From positions 14,584,197 through 14,648,196 of the forward strand of contig CM057149.1 in the NCBI GenBank assembly GCA_029964075.1: DNA of 64,000 nt, read 5' to 3'. Numbering within the stretch: position 1 is the first letter of the stretch; each line of letters begins with the position of its first letter. Below are positions 35,304 through 46,904 of the stretch, in pieces. Both the position numbers and the translations under genes were made by a program. The DNA is from Patiria pectinifera. Taxonomy: Eukaryota > Echinodermata > Asteroidea > Valvatida > Asterinidae. The notes beneath the pieces are model-generated. The model was not told the origin of the DNA, did not search any database, and saw nothing but the letters and a program-made list of their open reading frames with translations.

Positions 35304-35791
35304 AGGGAATGTACAACATTTGCTTTTGCTGCAATTTTCAGAAAGAAAAAGAATGGATTTGGAGGATTAGTACATGTATGTTACAGCAAACATTGTTAAA
35401 CTGACTTGCTTCATGTTTTGGGTTCGAAGATGCTGGAAAATCCAAGAAAACCAACCATGTTTTTGTAGTCCGGTTCCCTGACCCCACATAAGATGAAACG
35501 GAGCAATTTATAGACTTTGGAGGATTGCAAGGTCAGAGAATCAGTCTAGAAGGCTTGTACCCCTTACAGGTGTGTTATCAATTGCAAAGAAAATGCAGAA
35601 TAACTAAATATGAACAAGTCAGTTTTCTCCAACGTTGGAAAAATACACGTTTTCTTGAAAATGTCTGAACACCAGGAGCCACGATTTTACAGGATGTTTT
35701 CGACTGTCAATCCCAAACTATTCAGTAAGATATTTCGTGATAACTTGATCATTTCGTTTTTTGATGTTTGCATATATGTTGTATCTTCCCT
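35304..35791 (-). mobile_element. Family A TTAA element, palindrome collapsed
   Basis: TTAA flanks both ends (35300-35303 and 35792-35795). AGGGAATGTACAACATTTGC and TGTTGTATCTTCCCT are the inverted ends. 488 bp. Where other copies have the 28-bp palindrome, only CCAACGTTGG (35629-35638) remains. Confidence 0.88.
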
Positions 35792-35795
35792 TTAA

Positions 35796-38588
35796 CCTTA
35801 GTTGTGTCAACATTGTACACAAGTGCACAAATTGCATTTCTGCAGTAACATTACACCTACAGACACTTGTACAAAATGGATATTTCATTCAGTAACACAG
35901 GTGCCTGTACCACATGTATGCACTTGTGTAGCAGGCTCCTTGGGAATATTTAATCATTGCCAATATTTGGCCAACCTCAGTTTATTAATGTTCATGCCTT
36001 CAGGATGATAGGCGGCGCAGGAGTCGAGTCGATCCATGTGACTCACCTCTGAGGAGAAGAGGGGACAAAAAAAGAGGAACGATCATCTCTCCTGTTTTAC
36101 CGCAGACAGAGTGACTCACGTCATGCTGGCCGGTTTTTTTATCCCCCTTATTCTGGTACTCTAGAGTCTGTTTCTTCATATATCTCTCTTCTCGTGCATG
36201 CGTAGCGCCGTTTATCGTCTTTCATGGACCGGGCGGGCTATTTATAGGTCGACTCCCAGGTCGTTCATTCAGGGGAGGGTTTTTTCGATCTTCAGCGTGG
36301 ACCGTGGACGTCGGCGTGGCACGGAGGGACGCGGTTTTTGCATGCATGCCATGATTAGATACGTTGGGCCTCTTTGGAAGCTGAAAGGCGGACAGGGATA
36401 AGTCGGTTTCTACTGGACATGATTGTAACCCCATCCGGGGTGGAGTGCCCACGTGGGCTAAATGAAGCTTCTGAAGGGGTAAGCTGGAAAGGAAGACGTG
36501 TCATGCGACTTAAATGTGAAACGTTCTGTTCAGTGGATATCTCCCTACTATTAGTCACATCACTGAAGAAGCTTGTCTTTTTGAATGAACAAGTGCAATT
36601 TATAAGTACAACATTCTTTACTGTGTTTGCCTTTGTCAATCGTCAGTCCCAGACGCTAGGCTAAGGAAAGTTGTTCATGTATACATTGTACATGTACATG
36701 TACACATTTGTTTATGGTGTGATTCAAGGATTTTCTATTGTTCCTCTTCCTTTTTCCTTTGTTTAAATTCTAACTTTTTTTGCAACAGCTCTCATTGGTT
36801 TTGTACATACTGTCCTCAATTCATCGATGATGTTGCACATGTGTGTCCTCGATTTACCTCGTAAACAAACCCATGTACATGTATATGTACCGGTATGCAC
36901 AAACTGTATACATACCGATACATAAAAGTTATTGTTATTCAAAATTGGCATTAACTTCAGTCTCTGTACCCCCAAACCACCCAGCCAGTTGCTCCCTGTA
37001 TGACGGTCCCAAAACTGCCCGAGCAATCTATGGTTATAAATGTGGATTCACAATACGCCAGTTCGTTATTTCAACTGCGCGCATGCGCACAATGATATGG
37101 GTCACTGGTCATTCGGGATAATCGTACGCTCATCGAACGCGCAAGCTAGGGGACGGGCGCACAGCGCCCGCATGTTAACAGCAAGCAGAATGGGTATTCG
37201 CCTAACATCACGTAACATCAGGTCAGCGATTTTACCCCGAATGACCTTCGACCCGTAGACTTCTTTATCAAGATACCGAACTGGCTTATTGAATCTACCG
37301 ACCATTACACAATGTACATATACACACATACTGAAATTTGTATCATTATGGAGACATTTCTTTGTTCTCGTGTAGTAAACTTTTCGAGTTTGAAAGTGAA
37401 GTTTGAAAATTCTCTTATTTTAACCAGAATTAATTTCCTTGGCTGAAATTCGGACTTAATATCCCTTTCCTGAAACTCTTCCATTTGCAACAGATCAACC
37501 CACCTTGAAAATTCCTAGTTTTTGAGTAAAATCCATATATTTATTTTTGTGAAATTCTTGTGGGGACGTATTCATCTATAGAAATTGTCCTGTGGAGATG
37601 TATACAATCTTTTGTTCCCTATTGTGTGCATGTCTCCAGAGGGCACGGTGTATCAGATCATGTTTACTGTATTACAGTGTATAGTACAGGTGTTAATGGA
37701 TTAATTTGCATACACATGTACTTACATACCGGGTATGTACATGTACTCATGTATGGTGGCTGATTATTTTATTTTTGGAAAGCTTGTTACTACATGTAAG
37801 TGAATTAAAGTATACATGTACAATGTATACGTACATTTTAAAGAGCTGCTCTGCAATTTACATGTGCAGGTACGGTAGCATGCTTTTGTACATTGCATTA
37901 TAGAGTTGACTGCCACGCCCCCTAAGCCCCTGTAGACAGATGATGTGTACACATGTAGTTACAATGCATACATGAACCGGTATACATAATAGTGGGGCCG
38001 CATGTACATGTTACATGTACAAGTCAAGTACACTGTACATGTAACTCCTGCATCTATGCAACAAAAACACAGTACATGTGCATCAGCCAGTAAGGTTCTC
38101 GCACTGCCCTCACGAACCTTTCACATTCAACTTTATGCAAGGTTTCTGCGAAACCGACCGTAAACCCTCGCGCTTATTACCCACATCTCCCCCGTCCGCC
38201 CACGCAACTCCTCGAAACTCAAGACGTGCATGGATTGCGATTATTAAATTGACGGCACCTGTCTGCATCAAGATGTTCCCCTATCACCTTCGGATCAGTG
38301 CATGGGCCTCAAATCCAATTTAAAAACAGAAAGAAATGGATCCATTTTTTTTTTATGGCCAGATCATAGCATTTGGCATACGTGGCCACAGTTTTCCGCT
38401 AGTCCCAGACAGTGCCAGCATGTAAGTAGTTCTCTTTGTCCCTACATTTCCTCACCGACTGACTGAGCGACTGACTGTCACTTTGACGGTAATTTTCATG
38501 CCGCGACAAAAACCTCTATTTCCTGCAAAAAGGTCATCTCGAGATAACCGCGATTTTGAAGGTAATCCTATTTTCAGAACACTACTCA
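35796..38588. other. Non-coding stretch, partly GC-rich
   Basis: 36000-36470 is repeat-poor and GC-richer, with TGACTCACGTCAT (AP-1/ATF-like) at about 36113. 37070-37260 contains several GCGC/CGCATGCGC words. 37700-38060 is dense in TACATGTA words. No coding exon recognised. Confidence 0.4.
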
Positions 38589-38753
38589 GGCCAAGTTCGG
38601 GCAAGGACCATTAGTCGACTAGTGGTTGATTTGTGTCTAGTCAAACGCTGGTCAAAATGTCATAAACTTCTGGATCCTGGCTCTCTGCTAGACAGAGTTC
38701 GGGCAAACGTTAGTTAACCATTGGTCAACTATAGTCCTTGCGCGAACTTGGCC
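38589..38753. mobile_element. 165-bp fold-back MITE, GGCCAAGTTCG ends
   Basis: GGCCAAGTTCGGGCAAGGAC on the left and the complement of GGCCAAGTTCGCGCAAGGAC on the right match at 19 of 20 bases. Beyond that, ACCATTAGTCGACTAGTGG faces AACCATTGGTCAACTATAG. A second TTCGGGCAAACG word lies inside. Flanks do not give a clear target duplication. Confidence 0.8.
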
Positions 38754-39605
38754 CAGTTTGTAGCTACAGATTTGGGAAATATTTGCATTGTCCAGTAACC
38801 AATGCTTTGTTCTTTGCTTATTCAAAACGTCTCTCTTAATTAACTGTTTTAAACAGTAATTCATTTAATATTTAAACTCTTTTACACTTCGTGAAAACAG
38901 CAATAAGCGGATGTCTTTATTTTTTCCCCATTACTTTGCACACAGTCTTTGTCACTTTGTAAAAACATTAAAACGTTGTGGGAAATTGTTACTCGTACGC
39001 GTCATACCACAGAGTAGCGTGTGCGGCGCAGCTATGTTCTGTTTATCGAACAGACATAGACCTCTAGTTATACTTAATTAATAATAACTGTGATGTTTTC
39101 GGTTCGGTTTTGTCAGGCGCCAGGGTACAGAATTGAACTAGGGGCAGGTTGTTCACTTGAGTCGTGTTGACACACACGCTGAATTGCAGAAAGGAAGCTG
39201 TTGAGGGCTGGCACTTATTTTGGTGATTGGCAAGCTCGGGGGTCATCGCCATACCCGACAAAAGACCTGTCCCTGAAAAAGCTTTAAAAAGAAGGAAATC
39301 AGAAGAAGAATTTGCCTCTTGTCATGAAACAAGGAACTGACTTCCATATGATGGAGTCTTACATGTACATGTACATGTTTCATTGATATTTGATTATAAA
39401 ATCACATACAGTTTTGATGTATTTTGTATCCATGGAGATAATTATTACCATTCGATTATTGGTTAAAAAACCAATGATTCCTCAAAAGTGCCCTAAAGTA
39501 TCACAGCTCGCAGGCCTGAAGAAACCTGTAGAGAGAAGAAATTGTCGAATGTTGCAAGCTGGAGAAATAAACCCTTGAAGAATATTCTGGAGAAATTCAC
39601 AAAGT
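38754..39605. other. Non-coding stretch
   Basis: No gene or complete repeat recognised. One TACATGTACATGTACATG run at 39360-39378. Confidence 0.45.
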
Positions 39606-39712
39606 CAGGCAGGGACTGAGAACCCAATCCATATATGTGGAATGGGCAGGAATTTAACCTTGGCCATAGCGATGGAAGGCGAGGAAAGTGACCACTGCGC
39701 CAACCTGACTCC
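39606..39712 (-). mobile_element. SINE head fragment (GGGGAGTCAGG family), minus strand
   Basis: The complement begins GGAGTCAGGTTGGCGCAGTG and runs through a mutated box B to 'ggattgggttctcagtccct'. Only the tRNA-related head and the first part of the body remain. Confidence 0.75.
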
Positions 39713-39989
39713 GCAGAAATATCTGTAGTCTTGATCTGAACTCAACTGAAAAATCATACAGGAAAGCTGTATTCTCCATATAAATAAGTTTTAACAATGT
39801 TCCAAAGAATGTGGCGCACTCTTCAATGCACATGTACATGAATGCCAATCTGGTTCGGGGTTAATTTGTGGTCCACTTTTTTCCTGTAATTTTTTTTACA
39901 TCTGACATATGGGATTTCATTATTCTGGATGCAACAATAATTCTTGATGTGATGATACCGGTACATGTAATTCTGGATGTACTCCTTAA

Positions 39990-40233
39990 CCAGTTCACAT
40001 CGGATGACGTGTATACACGCAAAGGTTTTGCAGTATTTGGAACAGATGACTGATATAATACACACAGGGAGCAAGGCCGGAAATATCTGTCAGCGACCCG
40101 CTGGCAGCGAGCGAGGCCGGAAAAATCAGGGTGTGCTACCCGCAGATGATGGCCTGAACCAGCATCGAGGTTCGTGAAAAACGATCCCCCGCCTGGGTCA
40201 AGTCGATGTCAAAATAATCCCGGCGTGAACTGG
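39990..40233 (-). mobile_element. Family D TTAA element, short copy
   Basis: TTAA (39986-39989) then CCAGTTCACATCGG. The right end CCGGCGTGAACTGG is followed by TTAT. The complement of the right end, CCAGTTCACGCCGGGATTAT, matches the left end of the copy at 48595. 244 bp, internally deleted relative to that copy. Confidence 0.78.
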
Positions 40234-41987
40234 TTATAATAATGCAGCCATCCTCCAACATGTCCAAGAGTGATTATATTGTGAACAGAAAATGACCCAT
40301 CCAACATGTCCAACAAATAAAAAAAGGAGTTGGAAGTCGTTCTTAATGATGTACTTAAATGGCAAATTGAGGCAGGAAATACCCGATATGTCACTTCAAA
40401 CCCTAAACTTACAGAATTGACCTAATATATTGCCATCAGCACATGTACGGTACATGTACCGGTATAGGTGACATTTCATTTTTTTTACGAGAGGTTTTCA
40501 AGCAGTCATGGCAGTGTGTGAAACGAACGTGCCCTTTTCAAAGGATGAATTTTAGGAAATATAAATGGAGATCTCGAGCCGGTGCCTGACCGCAGGGAAT
40601 TTTGTCACCTGTTCTGTATTCTGAACGTTTGATCTCAAGTGATGGAACAAGGGATTTTGCTACTGAAATTCAAAACTGTCAAACATTTCAATGAAATTGT
40701 TGAATATTACCCTTAAGGCAAAATCCAGCAATGGAGTTGTATTATACTGGATAACCTTTTAAACCATTTAAATAGTAATACACCATATCATACATGCATA
40801 CATGCGTACATGTTAAATATCAGTACATATCAGTATTTTGTTTTACATGTGTCTTGAATATTTAGTTTTGACTTTTGAACCATTGCGAAGGAAAAAATTG
40901 AATGGGGAAAATTTGGTCAGAACTTTCACAAAACACATGTACATGTACATGTAAGTACACACGCATTGTTCTAATGAGGAAGACCTTTGTTTCCCTTCTT
41001 TTGGTCTCCTTTGTTTCGATTCAAATCGTGTACAAAACATATGGGAGGTCTTCCTAAAAAGTTTAAGTACAAACAAAAGAGGGACAATAGGGGACACTGA
41101 TTGCAGGCAAATACACACTTGTGTGTAATGTCAGCTTGCATTCACCTGAAAAATATATTTCTTTGAATCTGTCTTGTGGAAAAAAGGGAAATCCTAAATG
41201 TATGGGTGATTAATTTATTTACCTTACACAGTTAGCCTACATACTTTCACAGTTTTCAACCACAACCAATATATTTTAGATACTATTTATCTTTTTTAAT
41301 GCAATGTTTGTCTGAAACTACAATGTATCTCCATAAAAATAAACTATACATGTACCCACTGTACCGGTATCTTTGGATATAGCCATGGGCATGATGGAGA
41401 TGTCTAAAAAAAAAATTACACAAAAATCCTTGTGCTGCAACTGTCTCTATAAATAAACGTAATTTGTTTAAAACTGTGTACAGTGTTAAAACAAATTTCT
41501 TTGAAACTCTGTCCCCATACATCATCCACAGGAATATCAAGCTTCCCCCGTGTAAAATTACGAGTACGTACTAACGTTAACGAAACCACGCGAGACATCA
41601 CTAGCGCTCGCAAGACTCGCGCTTCACCTTCAGGACAATCCATGCCTCACGCTGATCCAAAATACATGGAGTGTGGACCGAACTAACACACAAAAAAGGG
41701 TTTTCTTCCCTTGGTAATTCCAAATGATGCATGCGAGAAGGGGGAAAACAGACTTGCGTTGCAATTACAGTGTTGAGCAAGTCCCGAGGCATTTTGGGCA
41801 AAAGACCTCCCCAATTCCTTAAAAATCTCCCTCGTGGATTTTTAGGCCAGGGTATACATCAGAGCCGGCTGGGGGCAGGTACCCCGTAAATTCAATGGCT
41901 GTGGACTTCTCTTAATGTTGAAGTTGACAGCTAATACGTGTAGTTGACAGCTTGTTGTTGACAGCAAAATCTGGGATTAATACTAGA
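40234..41987. other. Non-coding stretch
   Basis: TACATGTA words at 40440-40465 and 40936-40955. No gene or complete repeat recognised. Confidence 0.45.
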
Positions 41988-41991
41988 TTAA

Positions 41992-42485
41992 AGGGAAGAT
42001 ACAACATTTGCGAACATCAAAAACAAACTGATCAAATTATCACAAAATGTCAAACTGGATTGTTAGGGAATAGGAGTCTAAAGTATCCTGTAAAATTTGT
42101 GGCTCCAGGTGTGCTGACATTTTCAAGAAACTTGTATTTTTCCAACGCTGGTCAGCCGACCAGTGTTGGAGAAAACGGGCTTTTTTTAAAAACTGCTCCT
42201 AATTGTTCATATTTACGTGTAGTTATTCCGCAGTTTCTTTGCAATTGATTACACACCTGTGAAGGGGTACAAGCCTGCCAGACTAATTCTCTGACCTTAC
42301 AATTCCCCAGTCTATAAATTGCTCTGTTTCATCTTAAGTGGGGTCAGGGAACTAGACTACAAGAACATGGTTGGTTTTCTTGGATTTTCCAGCATCTCGG
42401 AACCCAAACGTGAAGCAAGTCAGTTTAACAATATCTGCCAGTTATTTCTGAAAATTGCAGCAAAAGCAAATGTTGTACATTCCCT
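41992..42485 (+). mobile_element. Family A TTAA element, full length
   Basis: TTAA on both sides (41988-41991 and 42486-42489), left AGGGAAGATACAACATTTGC, right TTGTACATTCCCT. 494 bp. The palindrome at 42142-42169 has one G-T mismatch pair and a central A/C mismatch. Confidence 0.9.
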
Positions 42486-42489
42486 TTAA

Positions 42490-43776
42490 TACTCAGTTCA
42501 ATGTACATGTACATGTGTGCATATTGGGTGCGTGGAAAAAGTTTGTTAGGGCAGAAAATGGGTCAAAAGGTCAAATTCGGGTTTTCTGGTAATGGACAGA
42601 GCATTAAAATAGCTTTCATTTGGTATACTTTTGCCTCAAGGTGCTGTGTCATTCTGACGTAATTGACAGAATATTAAAAAGGAGGGAACGTTTTCATTAC
42701 TTCTCCCCAGCATACCGGTAAAAACGTTACATGTTTTCCCAGTGCGTTAATGTCTCACTGAAGTGCGGAGGTAAAGCAAAGTTTCTTCCCTGCAGAAGGT
42801 CGTTATGATTTGACATGCCGCTTTAAAAGCACACATTTAAGGCAGGACAAGTTCCCGGGAAAAGGTTGTTAGCATAAAAATGTAAATAAATTTCAAATTA
42901 CATGTAAGTCATATTTTGAAATAAAAATTCATCATATTATTCGAATGACTAACAAGTTTCATCAGTGAAATTTTCAGACATACACGTATGTAACTTTCTA
43001 TAGAAATTGGAGCACAAAAAACCTTTAAACTTGATTATCTCAGAAAGTGATATATTTTTTTTCTTGCCTCTGCTGCTGACATCATTTTACCTGGCACACG
43101 ACGATATGGGGAATTTCTTGTGATACATGTTCAAGGAGATGTAGGTTAACTGTATTAGAAAAAAAAATACCCAAATGCCTGTTGGTGCAGGATTTCCCTT
43201 TTTTTCAAATTTTTCAGGGGGGGGGGGGTTAAAGGTTGAGGAGAGAAGGGGGGGGGAAGGGTTATTTAAAATCTCAAAGACCATTCTAGGAGTAGGATAT
43301 CCTGCACTTTCTGGGATGGGAAAACTGTGCGGCCATGGAGTCTGGTCCCATGTGTGTGTAGCTATTCACAATTCAATTCCGATGAGATGCCTTGCGGCCA
43401 TGTTGTGGGAAGCAAACAGTAGTATTGATTGCATGGAGGTGCAGTAGGAGGTGGCGCAGAGAAGGTGGGGATGTCTGCTACTGTGTGGATCTGTCTACCT
43501 TTATAAGGGGCTTCTTCCCATGAACATGTACGGTACATGTACTGACCAGTACATTTTTGTATTTTCGAGTTTCAACTATAACGTGGACCTTTTTTTATTG
43601 CTATTTTTCTTACTATACAAATTTTATTTCATTTTTTTTTTAATGAGGCATCGTTTCAAGAAAAAATCTGCCCCTTTTAGTTTAGTTGTGGATTAATAAC
43701 TTAAAAATTCAACATTTTTAACCTGATGAAGTTTTAGCCTTGTGAATGCTGTGTACTGGTACATGTACGTATGTTC
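42490..43776. other. Non-coding stretch with G-runs
   Basis: Poly-G runs at about 43218-43228 and 43249-43256 lie near a small ORF. T-rich sequence follows to 43650. No gene supported. Confidence 0.45.
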
Positions 43777-43896
43777 TGAGAAAACAATATTCTAGGCTCT
43801 CGATTTCAAGAAAAGATCCCCATCTTAAAACGAAGTAAGTTTTTCAACAATAATTTGGTCAGTTACTTTTTGGATAGCTGCAAATTATTTACTCTA
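43777..43896 (+). mobile_element. Family B fragment, internally deleted
   Basis: 'gagaaaacaatattctaggctctcgatttc' is joined to 'agtttttcaacaataatttggtcagttactttttggatagctgcaaat'. This matches two separated parts of family B with the central palindrome region missing. Confidence 0.6.
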
Positions 43897-44202
43897 CCTT
43901 TCGTCACGAGGCTTGCCAGTGTACATGTAAGTCATTTAGCATCTACACCACATGTTCATTTAAGCTGGCGCTATTAGTCTGGTGCCATGTTCTTTCATGA
44001 TACGTGTGAAGGGCATAGGTCAAGATCTCAAATTTGGAAGTCATCAGCAGATTTTTGTGTGGAAGTTACACAACAGCTTATTCTGAAAACATGTCAGCCA
44101 TTCTGAATCGATCAAATACATGTATAGGCCTACCATTTTGTGTGCTCTTGGGAACAGTGAAAGAACAAGAAGTCCACATTATGTCTGTGGAACAAATTTA
44201 AA

Positions 44203-44675
44203 GGTACAGTCCATCATTTGTAATTTGTGCATTTTGTTCGTTTGAAGCAACAAAAGTGTTCAAAATCTAATGAAGGATACTGAACAACTATCGTGATGAA
44301 ATTTCAGCTCAGCTTCAGCTGTATATTCCGAGAAAAACAGCAATCCCGGATTTCGATTTCAAATGAAAAGTTGCTGAATCGTGTTTTGAATTGGGCCTGA
44401 ATTCACAGTCCGAGACACGTTCTCCCTGAGCCGATTGCAGCTACGCGATGACGCGCACCGATCCGACAAATTATTGCAACCGCGTTTGCATCGTGCCAAC
44501 GCGCAAGTGCGCATCGCCAAATTAAAAAAAAAACGGTTGGAAAGGCCTTCTTTCAATGATTTCTTCAAAATGACAGCTCGCCAGAAAAAATAATTTCACA
44601 GGGACTTAAGTGTCCTTACTATCTTTCAATCGGTATGTTTTTCAACAATAATTACGTCAGTGACTTCTGGATGAA
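44203..44675 (+). mobile_element. Family B TTAA element, right end lost
   Basis: TTAA (44199-44202) then AGGTACAGTCCATCATTTG. It is collinear with 57175 onward to 'cgtcagtgacttctggat'. The left arm of the central palindrome is replaced by an A-run before CGGTTGGAAAGGCC. The right terminal repeat is absent. Confidence 0.75.
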
Positions 44676-45312
44676 AAAAAACCCTTCAATTTCAGAGGTA
44701 GCTCTGCAATGCAAAGTATCCAAATCAAAACATGGTTCAAGTTGTATTACATTTACATGCAACGCTTTCAGTTTCACACCATTGCAACACAAACACACTC
44801 GCATCATCCGAAGCATCAGAAGCAATACAAGAATATCCAACGTGCGCTATTTGTGCAGTAGCAGCAAAACAAATTATGCCACGGCCCCGCGGCCATGTGC
44901 AGCGTATTCTGAACGGTTTGATATTTGCAGGGTGGTGCAGTGAACCGTGCAGAGCACATGTGTGGGTGCTTTAACGAAGGCGCCCGAGGGGAGGGGGTGG
45001 AGGAGAGAAATGTTAAGCTTGCAGTTTAACTAAAGACGGCACAATTATTATTTTTTTTTGTCTTGTCTAGAAACAATATTAGTTTAGTTGAAGATGAGCT
45101 GTTCTATGTTATGACAGTCATAATTCAGTGTAAACAATTGGGCACATTGGAACTATTGAGGCTGAACAGTAAGACTGAGGTAATCATGTACAGCCGTACT
45201 TATACATTGTCTACAGACTGTACATGTATAGGTTTATTATGATCAAGGAAAGTCTCTTTTTTTTTCCCAAATGGGAGTTTCCGTCCATTTTGTGTCCATT
45301 GCTTAGTTAAGC
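44676..45312. other. Non-coding stretch
   Basis: No gene supported. Overlapping small ORFs at 44635-44974 lack protein features and begin inside the family B copy. Confidence 0.4.
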
Positions 45313-45315
45313 TTA

Positions 45316-45590
45316 GGCCCCCCAAAAATAATTCTGCTTCCGGTTTCCCTACCTACCCTATTCTGACAGCCCCTACCCTAATTTCTTTTTATGGGAAAAA
45401 TGAGGGGGAAAAAACACCTAACACCATCAATTTTTATCTTTTACTCTTGACTTCATGCAGACGCCTCCATATGATTGTACGCAAAAAAATTGGCCAAAAC
45501 AAACAAAATTCCCTACCTACCGGTACCTACCTACCTGACCCTATTTCAAATGCCATGTTATCGGAAGCAAAACTATACATTTTTTTGGCC
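45316..45590. mobile_element. PIF/Harbinger-like MITE with TTA duplication and CTACC words
   Basis: GGCCCCCCAAAAATAATTCTG on the left faces the complement GGCCAAAAAAATGTATAGTTT. TTA occurs at 45313-45315 and 45591-45593. Subterminal CTTCCGG/CGGAAG words pair. The interior holds repeated CCCTACCTACC. 275 bp, no coding capacity. Confidence 0.78.
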
Positions 45591-45593
45591 TTA

Positions 45594-46378
45594 CACAAAA
45601 TAGATGCGTAACACAGGTATCGATCATTGCGCAAATACATTTTGAGATCAGAGATAATATTGTTTAGTTGTCATGAATTCAATGCAAAAGTCAAAACAAA
45701 TAAAATAGGCGAAGGTATGAATGTGCCATGTATTAGCCAGTCACTCCTGTTGCATGTGTACCTGTAGGTGTTGGTCTGGTAACCCGTCTACCTCGCTACG
45801 TACCCCAGCCCCTGGCATTTCGTCCTCAACAATTATCGTGGCTGATTTATTACAGATTTCATTGGAAGAGACACTATACATGAATACATGACTCATCACT
45901 CAGAACGCTCGAGTCGGTATTAAAATTCACACTAACGGTGCATGTACAGTGCCTGTTAAGTGCATGTGGAGTGTATGCATACTTGTAGACAACACTTTTA
46001 GCGCATGTCCTCTGATTTTCTGTTATTTTTAGCTTTTTAGGCCTCTTTCCATCCATATTAAAAAAAAGAAAATTTAGAGTGATTTTGAAGTGCCTGCATG
46101 AATTTCATTTCGTCTTATATCTTGTGGTACCGGGTACCGTTACAGTTACCGTAGATATTATTGAAAGAACGTTCAATGACTACGTTTATTTTTGTCTGAA
46201 TAAAAATCAAATTTTTTTTATGAGTCAAGTTAAAGGCATACATGTATGTACATTGTATGGTAGAAACATGCATACATGAACTGGTACCCAGAGTTTACCG
46301 ATTTAATGAGAAATCCTAGCACCCTGTGGAATGATTCCACCTGAAATGGTTACCGTTCGGAAGAAAATAAACACTGGT
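45594..46378. other. Non-coding stretch
   Basis: Nothing recognised apart from scattered ACCGGGTACC and TACATGTA words. Confidence 0.45.
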
Positions 46379-46382
46379 TTAA

Positions 46383-46900
46383 AGGGATTGTACAATATTT
46401 GCTTTTGTTGCACTTTTCAGAAATAAATGGATTTGGAAGATTAGCATGGTAAAGCAAATACTGTTTAACTGACTTGCTTCACGTTTTGGGTTCGGAGATG
46501 CTGGAAAATCCAAGAAAACCCACCATGTTCTTGTAGTCTGGTTCCCGGACCCCACTTAAGATGAAACGAAGCAATTTATAGACTTTGGGGAATTGTAAGG
46601 TCAGAGAATCAGTCCAGCAGGCTTGTACCCCTTCACAGGTGTGTAATCAATTGCAAAGAGAATGCGGAATAACTAAAGTGTGAAAAATTAGGAGCAGTTT
46701 TTAAAAAAAAAGCCTGTTTTCTCCAACGCTGGTCGGCTGACCAGCGTTGGAAAAATACAAGTTTTCTTGAAAATGTCAGCACACCAGGAGCCACGATTTT
46801 ACAGGATACTTAAGACTGTCATTCCCTAACAATCAGTAAGATATTTCGTGATAATTTGATCATTTTGTTTTTTGATGTTTGCAAATGTTGTATCTTCCCT
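46383..46900 (-). mobile_element. Family A TTAA element, full length
   Basis: TTAA at 46379-46382 and 46901-46904. AGGGATTGTACAATATTTGC and GCAAATGTTGTATCTTCCCT are inverted ends. 518 bp. The palindrome at 46723-46750 has 12-bp perfect arms (CCAACGCTGGTC). Confidence 0.9.
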
Positions 46901-46904
46901 TTAA

